A stretch of 64,000 nucleotides of DNA from an uncultured Fusobacterium sp. (GTDB taxonomy: Bacteria > Fusobacteriota > Fusobacteriia > Fusobacteriales > Fusobacteriaceae), in assembly GCA_900542625.1 (NCBI GenBank), contig UQOH01000002.1:1-64000 (forward strand). The letters are read 5' to 3'. A model generated the notes under the pieces. That model saw only the letters and a list, made by a program, of their open reading frames with translations, was not told the DNA's origin and ran no database searches. A program made the translations under genes and the position numbers. Shown here one piece after another: positions 27,227-34,784 of this stretch. Every line of letters begins with the position of its first letter. Within the stretch, counting starts at the first letter, position 1.

Positions 27227-28519
27227 TTATTTTTCCTCATATTTATAATAGAAAAATGCTGCTATTACAAATGATACTGCAGAAAACAGAGCCGTTGTAT
27301 AAATTCCATATTTTGTAACTGCTCCTGTTGTTCCTCCAAGTACAAGAATAAAAGGAAGAAGAAGAATTGACACCATAAATGCCATTTTCAAGAAAAATCC
27401 CTGAATACCAAAACATATTCCCTCTATTTTGTTTCCTGTTCTTTCTGTAATTCTGCTGCTTATTTCGCTGAGCATTGCAGGAGGGAATATAAAAGCTCCT
27501 CCGGCAACAGGAATACCAATAAGTCCAAACAACACAAAACCAAATGATTCCGGTATTGCTTTTCCAAGCATAAACAGCATTACAGTAAATATTGTTAAAA
27601 GAGCAAGGCACCCAAGCATAACTTTTCTGTATCCTATTTTTTTAGAAAGTTTATTTGTAGGATAGAAAAACAAAGCTGACATTCCAAATAAAATTGCTGA
27701 TGCAACAGTTATCTGGCTTTTTCCATATCCCATAATATCTTCTACATAATAGTTCATTGTTGCTCTTAATGTATTAAACCCTATAAAGAAAAATAAAAGC
27801 CCGAAAAGATAAAAAATAAAGTTTTTATCTGATGTAATCAGCTTAACAGTTTCTTTAAAAGATATTTTTGAAACTTCCCCTTTTGAATAATTTTTCTCTG
27901 ATACACCAAAAACTGTTATAAACGCTCCAAGAGCTGCTGCTGTACCTAAAATTATCACCATTCCTCTTATACCATACACAGGGTCATCTCCGCCGATTGC
28001 TTTAATAAGAACTCCCGGAATTATCATGGCTATTGCTGTGTATAAAAGTCTGAATACTGACTGCCAAGTTGACAGATCCAGTCTTTCTTCCATTGTATTT
28101 CCTATCTCAGGAATCAGTGCATTATACGGTGCTCCAACTATTGTATAAAATGTAAAGAAAAGAGAACCTACCACAGCAAGATAAATAAATGTTATTGTAC
28201 TGTTTCCTGTTGGGGGATAGAAAAAGGCTATTGTTGTAAGCCCAAGAGGAATACTTCCTGCTGCTATAAATGGAATACGTCTTCCCCATCTGGTATTTAC
28301 TTTGTCTGAAATATATCCAACTGCCGGGTCTGTTATCATATCTACAATTCTTGATATTGCAAGCGCCACTGAAATAAGTATCGGTGCCATAATAGGCTTC
28401 ATTCCCGAACTTGCCGGCGGCAGATAAAAATATAATATCCATTGTGCAAAAATCTGGTCAGCTATTGCATAGCTTACTCCCATACCGTAAAATATCTGTG
28501 TTTTCTTTGATAAACTCAT
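27227..28519 (-). CDS. GPH-family (MelB-like) sodium:sugar symporter
   Basis: A 430-residue major facilitator with about twelve helices. The family pattern SRIVDMITDPAVGYISDKVNTRWGRRIPFI is at about 55-85, the usual signature of glycoside-pentoside-hexuronide cation symporters (TIGR00792/MelB). The substrate cannot be read from sequence; no glycosidase or sugar kinase is next to it, which is unusual for the family. It starts four bases inside tmcAL (ATGA overlap). AGGAGG precedes the ATG. Confidence 0.88.
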   Translation of the reverse strand: MSLSKKTQIFYGMGVSYAIADQIFAQWILYFYLPPASSGMKPIMAPILISVALAISRIVDMITDPAVGYISDKVNTRWGRRIPFIAAGSIPLGLTTIAFFYPPTGNSTITFIYLAVVGSLFFTFYTIVGAPYNALIPEIGNTMEERLDLSTWQSVFRLLYTAIAMIIPGVLIKAIGGDDPVYGIRGMVIILGTAAALGAFITVFGVSEKNYSKGEVSKISFKETVKLITSDKNFIFYLFGLLFFFIGFNTLRATMNYYVEDIMGYGKSQITVASAILFGMSALFFYPTNKLSKKIGYRKVMLGCLALLTIFTVMLFMLGKAIPESFGFVLFGLIGIPVAGGAFIFPPAMLSEISSRITERTGNKIEGICFGIQGFFLKMAFMVSILLLPFILVLGGTTGAVTKYGIYTTALFSAVSFVIAAFFYYKYEEK

Positions 28520-29703
28520 TTTTGTTCCTCCTGATACATCATAGGTGTATTCATATTTTTATAGGGATTAATAATATTATATATTTTTCCTGCTCTTTCA
28601 TTAAGCTCCAAAAGTTTCCTTTCTTTCTCTGAAAGAATCTTCTGTATATTTTTAAATCCTGTGATAATTTTTATATCACTTTCTTTTTCAAGATTTTTTA
28701 AATACTCTCTTCCCTTTTGTGAAAATCCCATTATTCTCACATAAGGAACTCTTTTTTTCACATCTTCCGTTATCTCTTTTGTTATGCCCAAAAGCACATG
28801 AATAAGAACTCTCTGAACTCTTCCTATTGTAAATCTTTTTGTAATTATCCTGTTTAAAAAATCATTATAGTTTTCACACACAAGAGCTGCCTCATAAAGC
28901 CTGTTATCAAAACCTGTTTCCATGTCCTGAATATCTTTCATTGTTTCTCTGCCTGCCAGAACTGCATATCTTATTAAATTATAGAATTTTGAAATATCTG
29001 CTGTCCTTCCCTCTTCCACAGCTTTAAAAAGAATTTCTCCGGATTTCTCAGGAACAAATTTTTTTATCTCTTCAAAACTTATATTATTCTCAAACATCTT
29101 TCTTATACCGCTGGCACTGGCAATATCTCCTTCACTTTTATGGGAGTGATATTCTGCTCCCTCTCTTTTCAGTGCTGCAGGTTCTATTGTGCTTTTCCAG
29201 AAATCTAAGGCTCTTATATATTCTATTCCCAAAATATCGTTTGATTTAACTGTATATTCTTCTCCCAGAAATTTTATTGTTTCTTTGTTGTAAGCAGTTG
29301 GGTATGAATCACCGTTTTTTAGATTTTTTTGAAGTCCTTCCAAAAATTCTTCATTTTTTTCAAGAGAAATTATTTTTTTCAGTTTTTCTATATCACTGCT
29401 TTCTGAACCAAAAACAATTTTATCCGCTCCCAGACGCTCTAAAATCCCCACAGCTCCCATTGCAAAAATCTCTGCACTTTGACACGAATAAAACACAGGA
29501 AGTTCTGCTATGATATCCACACCTTCCATAAGAGCTGTTTCTCCACGTTCCCATCTGTTTAAAAAAGCTGGTTCTCCTCTCTGGACAAAATCTCCGCTCA
29601 TAACAGCAATCACAACTTCTCCCTGTTCTTTTGCTTTTTTCAAATGATATTTATGTCCATTGTGAAATGGGTTATATTCTACCACTATTCCCGTACTTTT
29701 CAT
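28516..29703 (-). CDS. tmcAL: tRNA(Met) cytidine acetate ligase
   Basis: Cytosolic enzyme (formerly YlbM) that acetylates C34 of elongator tRNA-Met using acetate and ATP, 395 residues. The nucleotidyltransferase motif is GIVVEYNPFHNGHKYHL (HxGH at 14-17). AVMSGDFVQRGEPAFLNRWERG and FGSESSDI follow. The C-terminal half is helical. It begins the minus-strand group ending with yigZ. GGAGC precedes the ATG. It is divergent from coaX. Confidence 0.92.
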   Translation of the reverse strand: MKSTGIVVEYNPFHNGHKYHLKKAKEQGEVVIAVMSGDFVQRGEPAFLNRWERGETALMEGVDIIAELPVFYSCQSAEIFAMGAVGILERLGADKIVFGSESSDIEKLKKIISLEKNEEFLEGLQKNLKNGDSYPTAYNKETIKFLGEEYTVKSNDILGIEYIRALDFWKSTIEPAALKREGAEYHSHKSEGDIASASGIRKMFENNISFEEIKKFVPEKSGEILFKAVEEGRTADISKFYNLIRYAVLAGRETMKDIQDMETGFDNRLYEAALVCENYNDFLNRIITKRFTIGRVQRVLIHVLLGITKEITEDVKKRVPYVRIMGFSQKGREYLKNLEKESDIKIITGFKNIQKILSEKERKLLELNERAGKIYNIINPYKNMNTPMMYQEEQK

Positions 29704-29764
29704 GCTCTGCTCCTTAACTTTCTTCTCTTACATAGTATAATACCATAAATTTTTAAACAATTCT

Positions 29765-29793
29765 TTGTATTTTTTTAAAATTTATACTATAAT
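29765..29793 (+). promoter_or_regulatory. Promoter of coaX
   Basis: TTGTAT (29765-29770), a 17-base spacer, TATAAT (29788-29793), about 40 bases before the coaX start, which has GAGGATGG as ribosome site. Confidence 0.65.
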
Positions 29794-29834
29794 TGAGTAT
29801 GTTAATTTTTAAATCAATTTGAGGATGGTGAAAT

Positions 29835-30608
29835 ATGCTTATAACTTTGGATATAGGAAACACTCACGTCGTAACAGGTATTTTTGACAGCGAAGGAAAT
29901 ATACTGCTTACATTCAGAATTGCCACAAATAATAAAATGACAGAGGATGAATATTTTTCATATTTTAGAAATATAACAAAATTTAATGAGATAGAGATTA
30001 AAAATGTTAGCGGAATTATAATTTCATCTGTTGTTCCAAACCTTATTACAATTTTCCAATTTTTTGGAAGAAAGTATTTTAACATTGAGCCTGTATTGGT
30101 TGACCGTACTATGAAACTTCCGTTTACATTTGCACCTAATTTAAACCCTACCGGTTTTGGTGCTGATAGAATTATTGATATAGTACAGGCTATCAAACAG
30201 TTTCCTGATAAAGAATCTCTTATTATTTTCGACTTGGGAACTGCAACTACATATGACGTTTTAAAGAAAAATGTTTATGTTGGAGGAGGAATTCTTCCTG
30301 GAATTGAAATGGGAATAAATGCTCTTTGCAGCAACACTGCAAAACTTCCAAAAGTTAAATTCTCATCTCCTGACTGTGTCCTTGGAACTGATACTATTAC
30401 TCAGATTCAGGCTGGAATATTCTATGGATATGCAGGACAGATAAAACATATAATTAAAAAAGTTAAAGAGGAAATCGGAGACAATGCTTACGTTATAGCA
30501 ACAGGAGGGCTTGGAAAAATCCTTTCTGCTGAAATAGAAGAGATTGATGAATATTGTCACGATTTAAGTATAAAAGGACTTTATACTATTTATCAGGAAA
30601 ATAAATAA
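29835..30608 (+). CDS. coaX: Type III pantothenate kinase
   Basis: Cytosolic enzyme for the first step of coenzyme A synthesis, 257 residues. The ASKHA-fold phosphate motif LDIGNTHVVTGIF is at the N-terminus. TGFGADRI, IFDLGTATTYDVL and GGGILPGIEMG are the expected conserved blocks, and ATGGLGKIL is near the end. The gene is monocistronic on the plus strand with its own promoter. A repeat element and a terminator lie between it and the convergent porin gene. Confidence 0.95.
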   Translation: MLITLDIGNTHVVTGIFDSEGNILLTFRIATNNKMTEDEYFSYFRNITKFNEIEIKNVSGIIISSVVPNLITIFQFFGRKYFNIEPVLVDRTMKLPFTFAPNLNPTGFGADRIIDIVQAIKQFPDKESLIIFDLGTATTYDVLKKNVYVGGGILPGIEMGINALCSNTAKLPKVKFSSPDCVLGTDTITQIQAGIFYGYAGQIKHIIKKVKEEIGDNAYVIATGGLGKILSAEIEEIDEYCHDLSIKGLYTIYQENK

Positions 30609-30615
30609 TCCTAAC

Positions 30616-30775
30616 ATTTACAAAAGAATTTCTTTCAAAAAAATATCAGTAGATTTATATTGCTCACAGAATGAAAACTTGAAACTCACTTCGTTCAAGC
30701 AGTCAAGTTTTCTGCATTCTGTTTCGCTGCATAAATTACACTGATATTTTTAATTTCAAGAATTCTTTTGTAAAT
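30616..30775 (-). repeat. Dispersed structured repeat, copy R3
   Basis: Perfect 15-bp terminal inverted repeat: ATTTACAAAAGAATT (30616-30630) and AATTCTTTTGTAAAT (30761-30775). Read on the minus strand it has the shared core AAAAATATC, a hairpin ending TTTATGCAG, and GCGAAACAGAAT. Its variable arm pairs ACAGAATG with CATTCTGT and AAAACTTG with CAAGTTTT. The arm sequences differ from the other copies but are self-complementary. It sits between the convergent coaX and porin genes. Confidence 0.85.
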
Positions 30776-30803
30776 TAATTAAAAAGGAATAACTATAGAA
30801 AGC

Positions 30804-30829
30804 AAAAAACAGGCACTAAGCCTGTTTTT
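30804..30829. terminator. Bidirectional terminator between coaX and porin
   Basis: AAAAACAGGC (30805-30814) pairs perfectly with GCCTGTTTTT (30820-30829) around a five-base loop, with T-runs usable in both directions. It ends the porin transcript and could end coaX read-through. Confidence 0.85.
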
Positions 30830-30887
30830 CACTTTTTATTGGTTTATATGGTTTCTAGGGTATGGGGTAGACTAGGCTATTAACACA

Positions 30888-31817
30888 CTAGAATGTATAA
30901 GTCCATCCTGCATAAAATTCACCATAATAGTTATCAGCTTTATCTTTAGCTGCTCCATCTTTTCCTTCATATTCATTGAAGTCATATCTATAATACCCAT
31001 CAATTGTGAAATTATCTGTTACAGCATAAGCTGCTTTAAGAATTGCTTTGTGTCCTGTTTTTTCTTGATATCCTGCTTCTCCATCTACAAATGCTTTTCC
31101 ATCATATTCTTGATCTTGAGCAAACTGCCATCTATATTCAGCACTTAATGATAATTTTTCTCCAGTATATAATGGGAACATTAATCTTAACTGATGATCT
31201 AAAAGATGTTCTCTTTCTCCTTCTTTAGTATTTCCAATTGTAAGAGTATTTAATTCATAGTAATATCCTAAAGTAACTGGACCAACTGTTATAGCTATTG
31301 GCATACCTTCAGAATACCAAGCATCATTATCATCTACATCTGCATCTGAACTATTATTTGCTTGATAAGCTATGTCTGCCCATCCAGAGAACATTCCATA
31401 AGAATATTTACCTCTTAAGTATAGTCTGTCATAATCTGATTGATTTCTCCATTTCATTCCTAATGAGAAGTTATCGAAATGTCTCCATCCACCGATTTCT
31501 ATTCTGTGATCTCTTGAATTAATTCCATCATCTGTATCCATGTACCAAGTTTTGTGTGCTAATAATTGGAATGTCCAGTCTTCACCATATGCAAAATCTA
31601 CTGTATTTCCGAAATAAACTTCTTCACCAATATCTTCTCCACCAGAAGTATTATCTACTTCTACATATTGTCCTATAGATGTAACTGTTAATGTAGGTGC
31701 TGCTGGTTTAACTTCTTCAACAACTGCAACTTCTTCTACTGCTGGCACAACTTCTTTTGCATAAGCAACTGAAGATACTAATGATAATGCTCCTAATAAT
31801 AACATAATCTTTTTCAT
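30888..31817 (-). CDS. FomA-type outer membrane barrel protein, MerR-controlled
   Basis: Exported outer membrane protein, 309 residues. It has a signal peptide (1-20, ending AYA), a Glu/Pro/Val-rich linker (KEVVPAVEEVAVVEEVKPA), then alternating aromatic and polar beta strands to a C-terminal YTF, as in fusobacterial porins. It is closely similar in leader and layout to the gene at 53150 and less so to that at 51838. Substrates are unknown. Its promoter is of the MerR type with a 19-base spacer and palindromic operator (31880-31910). The MerR gene lies directly upstream, so expression is probably inducible, unlike the constitutive-looking promoters of the other two. GGGAGG precedes the ATG. 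Confidence 0.88.
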   Translation of the reverse strand: MKKIMLLLGALSLVSSVAYAKEVVPAVEEVAVVEEVKPAAPTLTVTSIGQYVEVDNTSGGEDIGEEVYFGNTVDFAYGEDWTFQLLAHKTWYMDTDDGINSRDHRIEIGGWRHFDNFSLGMKWRNQSDYDRLYLRGKYSYGMFSGWADIAYQANNSSDADVDDNDAWYSEGMPIAITVGPVTLGYYYELNTLTIGNTKEGEREHLLDHQLRLMFPLYTGEKLSLSAEYRWQFAQDQEYDGKAFVDGEAGYQEKTGHKAILKAAYAVTDNFTIDGYYRYDFNEYEGKDGAAKDKADNYYGEFYAGWTYTF

Positions 31818-31879
31818 AATAAATTCCTCCCACGAATTTTTTATTACAAGGGTTATTTGACCTTTCCCATGATAATGTT

Positions 31880-31910
31880 ATTCTAAACCTCTGAGTCACT
31901 CAGATGTCAA
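31880..31910 (-). promoter_or_regulatory. MerR-type promoter/operator of the porin gene
   Basis: On the minus strand: TTGACA (31910-31905), a 19-base spacer, TAGAAT (31885-31880). The spacer holds the palindrome TCTGAGTCACTCAGA (31890-31904; plus strand). Over-long 19-base spacers with a central dyad are the hallmark of MerR-activated promoters. The dyad overlaps the stop codon of the merR gene itself (31896-31898) and matches the dyad in front of merR (32713-32725) in 12 of 13 core bases. Confidence 0.85.
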
Positions 31911-32552
31911 GGGATTTATTTGAACTTTTAATATTTTTATTCTTGGCTTATTTTCATTTAAATAGACATTTTCTACTGACATATTCCCTATAGTCTTATA
32001 ATTATTGTCACATATTTTTTCATAAAAATTTTTAATAGCTATTTCTTCTGAAGTATCTCCACTTGTATAAAAAACAGCATAATGTCCTTCTTCGTATTCT
32101 TTTACACTAAATATTTCCTCATCTTTTCGAAAAATTTTATAATTTGTGGCATCTATGGATATATTTTCAGAATTAAGATTTACAAGCCCGTCAAGATATT
32201 CTACATATTTTTCGTGGTTCTTTAATCTTTCTAGGTTTTTCTCTATCTCTCTTATTTCAGCCTTACATTCCTCTTGTCGTTCTTTTATAAGAGTTGTTAT
32301 TTCATTATATTTTTTTGCTAATATAAGTTCCTTTATTTCTTTGGTTTTTTCAATTGAAAATCCCATTTTTCTAAGTTCTAAAATTGCTTTAAAATTCTGA
32401 GCCTGATTTTCATGAAAATATCTGTAATTATTTTCCAGTCTTGTTGACTTGATTAAACCCTCTCTGTCGTAATGGAGAATAGTATTCTTATTCACTCCCA
32501 ATATATCTGCAACCTCTCCAACTGTTAAATATTTCGGCGTTTTATTGCTCAT
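31896..32552 (-). CDS. MerR-family transcriptional activator
   Basis: A 218-residue regulator. The N-terminal winged helix begins KYLTVGEVADILGVNKNTILHYDREGLI (about 7-34) and continues with NYRYFHENQAQNFKAILELRKMGFSI. A long coiled-coil dimerisation helix spans about 85-125. The C-terminal domain (about 140-218) resembles GyrI-like/BltR-type small-molecule domains, with no Cys cluster of a metal sensor. So a small organic inducer is more likely than a metal. Its own promoter and that of the porin downstream carry the same dyad in a 19-base spacer. A leader of about 140 bases with a strong stem-loop precedes the ATG. Confidence 0.9.
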   Translation of the reverse strand: MSNKTPKYLTVGEVADILGVNKNTILHYDREGLIKSTRLENNYRYFHENQAQNFKAILELRKMGFSIEKTKEIKELILAKKYNEITTLIKERQEECKAEIREIEKNLERLKNHEKYVEYLDGLVNLNSENISIDATNYKIFRKDEEIFSVKEYEEGHYAVFYTSGDTSEEIAIKNFYEKICDNNYKTIGNMSVENVYLNENKPRIKILKVQINPLTSE

Positions 32553-32631
32553 AATCCCTTACAGAAAAAACTCTGTTTCCTCCTTTGTAATTAAAAAATT
32601 ATTATTACCAAATGAGAAAGGACTCTGTTCG

Positions 32632-32673
32632 CAGGTGAGAAGTCTGCCGGAGTCCTTGAGAAAATATTATATT
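32632..32673 (-). promoter_or_regulatory. Stem-loop in the merR leader
   Basis: In the minus-strand RNA, AAGGACTC pairs with GAGTCCTT. Inside, GCAG pairs with CTGC around CTTCTCAC-type loop sequence. It lies between the merR promoter and its start (AAAGGAGGAAACAG upstream). There is no adjacent U-run, so it is not a simple terminator. I do not recognise it as a known riboswitch class; it may be a regulatory leader or a stabilising hairpin. Confidence 0.5.
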
Positions 32674-32701
32674 AAAAGGTTAGCACATTTAATATGTCTT
32701 T

Positions 32702-32732
32702 ATTTTAAAGCCCTGAGTCGCTCAGAGGTCAA
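32702..32732 (-). promoter_or_regulatory. MerR-type promoter/operator of merR
   Basis: On the minus strand: TTGACC (32732-32727), a 19-base spacer, TAAAAT (32707-32702). The spacer contains the dyad CTGAGTCGCTCAG (32713-32725; plus strand), offset from the spacer centre exactly as in the porin promoter. This indicates autoregulation by the MerR protein. Confidence 0.85.
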
Positions 32733-32748
32733 TAGTTTTTTTAATTTT

Positions 32749-33003
32749 TTATTTTCTCTCTTCCTCTTTTTTTTCGTAATCTTCTTTTTTAAAGTCAATC
32801 TCTTTCAAAAACCATTTCTTAGCTTTAAGTATTACCACAAGCAGTACAAAATAATGAATATATTTTAAGTTTTCAAATGTTTTTCCGAATACTTTTTCAC
32901 AGACAAAAATAAGTGCCAGCCATATTAAAAATATTGCAACCAAAATACCTACAAATTTAAACCACGCTTTCCAAAAATCATTTTTTTCTTTGTTATTTTC
33001 CAT
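32749..33003 (-). CDS. Hypothetical small membrane protein
   Basis: I do not recognise this 84-residue protein. It has two hydrophobic segments (about 13-31 and 46-60, VLLVVILKA) between charged termini; the tail DFKKEDYEKKEEERK is highly charged. A cytoplasmic N- and C-terminus is likely. GGGGAA precedes the ATG. It follows azlD by 25 bases and may be co-transcribed with azlCD. The merR promoter lies just beyond its stop. Confidence 0.65.
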   Translation of the reverse strand: MENNKEKNDFWKAWFKFVGILVAIFLIWLALIFVCEKVFGKTFENLKYIHYFVLLVVILKAKKWFLKEIDFKKEDYEKKEEERK

Positions 33004-33028
33004 TTTTCCCCGCTTTTCTTTCTATTTT

Positions 33029-33337
33029 CTAAATAAATATTATTGCAAAATAAGTTACTACTATTGAACCCATAACTGTAAGAATCATATTTTCAAACAG
33101 ATATGTAAGAAGTACTGCTGTCACAGCTCCTGCTATGGATGCTGTGCTGTTTCCTTCTATCGCTCTGAAAGCATCAGGTATAATAAGTGCACCAAGAGCT
33201 GAGTAAGGAATACATTTTAAAAACAGCATCATTCTTTTTGATAAATTCATCTTTGAAAAAAGATGGAAAGGAAGAACTCTTGGTATATATGTTACTAATG
33301 CCATTCCTGCTATTACTAAAAGTACATTATTGTTCAT
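33029..33337 (-). CDS. azlD: AzlD-type branched-chain amino acid exporter subunit
   Basis: A 102-residue membrane protein with about four helices. The conserved block YIPRVLPFHLF (about 18-28) and FLKCIPYSALGALIIPDA identify the AzlD family. It forms the small subunit of a two-component exporter of branched-chain amino acids or their analogues. It overlaps azlC by 11 bases. Confidence 0.92.
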   Translation of the reverse strand: MNNNVLLVIAGMALVTYIPRVLPFHLFSKMNLSKRMMLFLKCIPYSALGALIIPDAFRAIEGNSTASIAGAVTAVLLTYLFENMILTVMGSIVVTYFAIIFI

Positions 33338-34034
33338 CTTTATCTTCCTCCTTTTCTGATTTTTCTAAAAGAAAACTTCCTGCAAAAGATGCTCCCACTA
33401 TTGCAATTATTATGCTCCATCCTTTAGGAATTATGCTTATCTCTTTTGCCAGACTGTTAATTATTCCTGCAAGAATTACTATAGCTGTTATGTACTTTGA
33501 TTTTTTCATTTCAGGAACTGCCATTGCAATAAAAAGTGCATAAAGAGCTATTCCCATACTTATACTTATATTTTTAGGAAGAAACTCTCCAAAAATATAT
33601 CCAAGAACACTGAATCCATACCACGCCAGATGTGTTATAAATTCCAGTGTCAGCATAAATTCTGCCTTAAGTTTTTCTTTCTGCATAGAGGCAACAGAAA
33701 ATGTTTCATCTGTCAGACCAAAAGCAAGAACAGGAATAAACTTAAAACATCCCTCATCTATTTTTTTGCTTATTACAGAACTCATAAGAAAATGTCTTAA
33801 ATTTACCAGAAAAGTTGTAAGAACTATGCTTACTCCTCCCACACCAAGCATTAAAAGATTAACTCCCATAAATTGACTTGCTCCTGCATAAACAAAAAAT
33901 GAAAATGCAAAAGTTTCAAAAAGAGAAAATCCTCCTGACTTACATATTAATCCAAAAGTGACTGCCACAGGTGCATAGCCTATAACCACAGGGAATCCCA
34001 TTTTCAGTCCTTTTTTTACTTCAATCATGTTCAT
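33327..34034 (-). CDS. azlC: AzlC-type branched-chain amino acid exporter subunit
   Basis: A 235-residue membrane protein with seven or eight helices. Typical blocks are PVVIGYAPVAVTFGLI near the N-terminus, FVYAGASQFMGVNLL and VNLRHFLMS, then FGLTDETFSVAS. It is the large exporter subunit with AzlD. GGTGAGGTG precedes the ATG. A possible TATAAT lies about 35 bases upstream. The C-terminus is charged (EKSEKEEDKDEQ). Confidence 0.92.
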   Translation of the reverse strand: MNMIEVKKGLKMGFPVVIGYAPVAVTFGLICKSGGFSLFETFAFSFFVYAGASQFMGVNLLMLGVGGVSIVLTTFLVNLRHFLMSSVISKKIDEGCFKFIPVLAFGLTDETFSVASMQKEKLKAEFMLTLEFITHLAWYGFSVLGYIFGEFLPKNISISMGIALYALFIAMAVPEMKKSKYITAIVILAGIINSLAKEISIIPKGWSIIIAIVGASFAGSFLLEKSEKEEDKDEQ

Positions 34035-34099
34035 TTAAATTCACCTCACCCTACAAAATATTATATCTATTCTACTATAAAATCTTCTAAAATACAATA

Positions 34100-34128
34100 A
34101 AAGAGAGATGGCTGAACCATCTCTCTTT
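34100..34128 (-). terminator. Strong hairpin terminator upstream of azlC
   Basis: AAAGAGAGATGG (34100-34111) and CCATCTCTCTTT (34117-34128) pair perfectly around CTGAA, followed on the minus strand by TTATTGTATTTT. The trxA transcript already has a terminator at 34264, so this one may end a separate small transcript encoded in 34130-34260. Apart from these hairpins, the 270-base gap 34035-34304 has no ORF. Confidence 0.75.
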
Positions 34129-34263
34129 CTAGGGACTACATATTTTAAACTTTAGGGTAGGGTTATATTTATGATTACTTATTCATCATGGTTTAATTAT
34201 AGAGGATGAATGTGTCATAATTATGTCAAAAATAAAAATTATAAATTTTTTTACAAAAAAATA

Positions 34264-34298
34264 AAAACAGCTGAAAAGTTTTAATTTTCCAGCTGTTT
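34264..34298 (-). terminator. Terminator after trxA
   Basis: On the minus strand AAACAGCTG pairs with CAGCTGTTT around an AT-rich loop, followed by TTATTTTTTTG. It lies six bases after the trxA stop. Confidence 0.8.
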
Positions 34299-34304
34299 AA
34301 TATT

Positions 34305-34625
34305 TTATTTATATTGTGATAGTTTTCCGGCAAGTTCGCTTTTTTGTTTTAATCCAATAAGCTGATCTACCTTATTCCCGTTTTTGAAAATCATCATTGT
34401 TGGAATACTTCTTATTCCAAATTTCATTGCCAGTTCGTTATTTTCATCTACATTTACTTTACAGATTTTTACATCTGTCATTTCTGCAGATATTTCTTCA
34501 AGTATAGGAAGCTGCATTTTGCAAGGACCACACCATTCAGCCCAAAAGTCCACCAAAACAACCCCTGAGTAGTTTAATATCTCATTTTCAAAAGAGCTTG
34601 TACTTACTTTAATTATATTACTCAT
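34305..34625 (-). CDS. trxA: Thioredoxin
   Basis: Cytosolic dithiol oxidoreductase, 106 residues. The active site WCGPCK is at 31-36, the cis-Pro motif is GIRSIPTMMIF, and DFWAEWCGPC is canonical. There is no signal peptide. It is monocistronic, with a promoter at 34658-34686 and a terminator behind. It would serve ribonucleotide reductase and oxidative repair. Confidence 0.95.
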   Translation of the reverse strand: MSNIIKVSTSSFENEILNYSGVVLVDFWAEWCGPCKMQLPILEEISAEMTDVKICKVNVDENNELAMKFGIRSIPTMMIFKNGNKVDQLIGLKQKSELAGKLSQYK

Positions 34626-34657
34626 TAAATTTCCTCCTTAAAAATATCCCTCTTTAT

Positions 34658-34686
34658 AATCTACCACAGAGGACATTCTTTGTCAA
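34658..34686 (-). promoter_or_regulatory. Promoter of trxA
   Basis: On the minus strand TTGACA (34686-34681), a 17-base spacer, then TAGATT (34663-34658), about 33 bases before the trxA start. Confidence 0.6.
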
Positions 34687-34784
34687 ACATCCTGAATTTT
34701 TTTAAGGTTTTTTTCAAGGTTCTAAAATTTTTTCATACAACGTGTACTGTTATGGTATTCTTTATAATTATCTGCCTGAATTTC

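Noticed and set aside
27243..27611. Minus-strand 122-codon frame inside the GPH transporter
   Set aside because: Same-strand alternative frame with residues (Cys, Asn, Tyr) typical of out-of-frame reading; the main frame is an intact transporter.
32632..32673. Assigning the merR leader stem to a known riboswitch class
   Set aside because: It lacks the conserved loops of the TPP, FMN, lysine, glycine, cobalamin, fluoride and cyclic-di-GMP classes as I know them.
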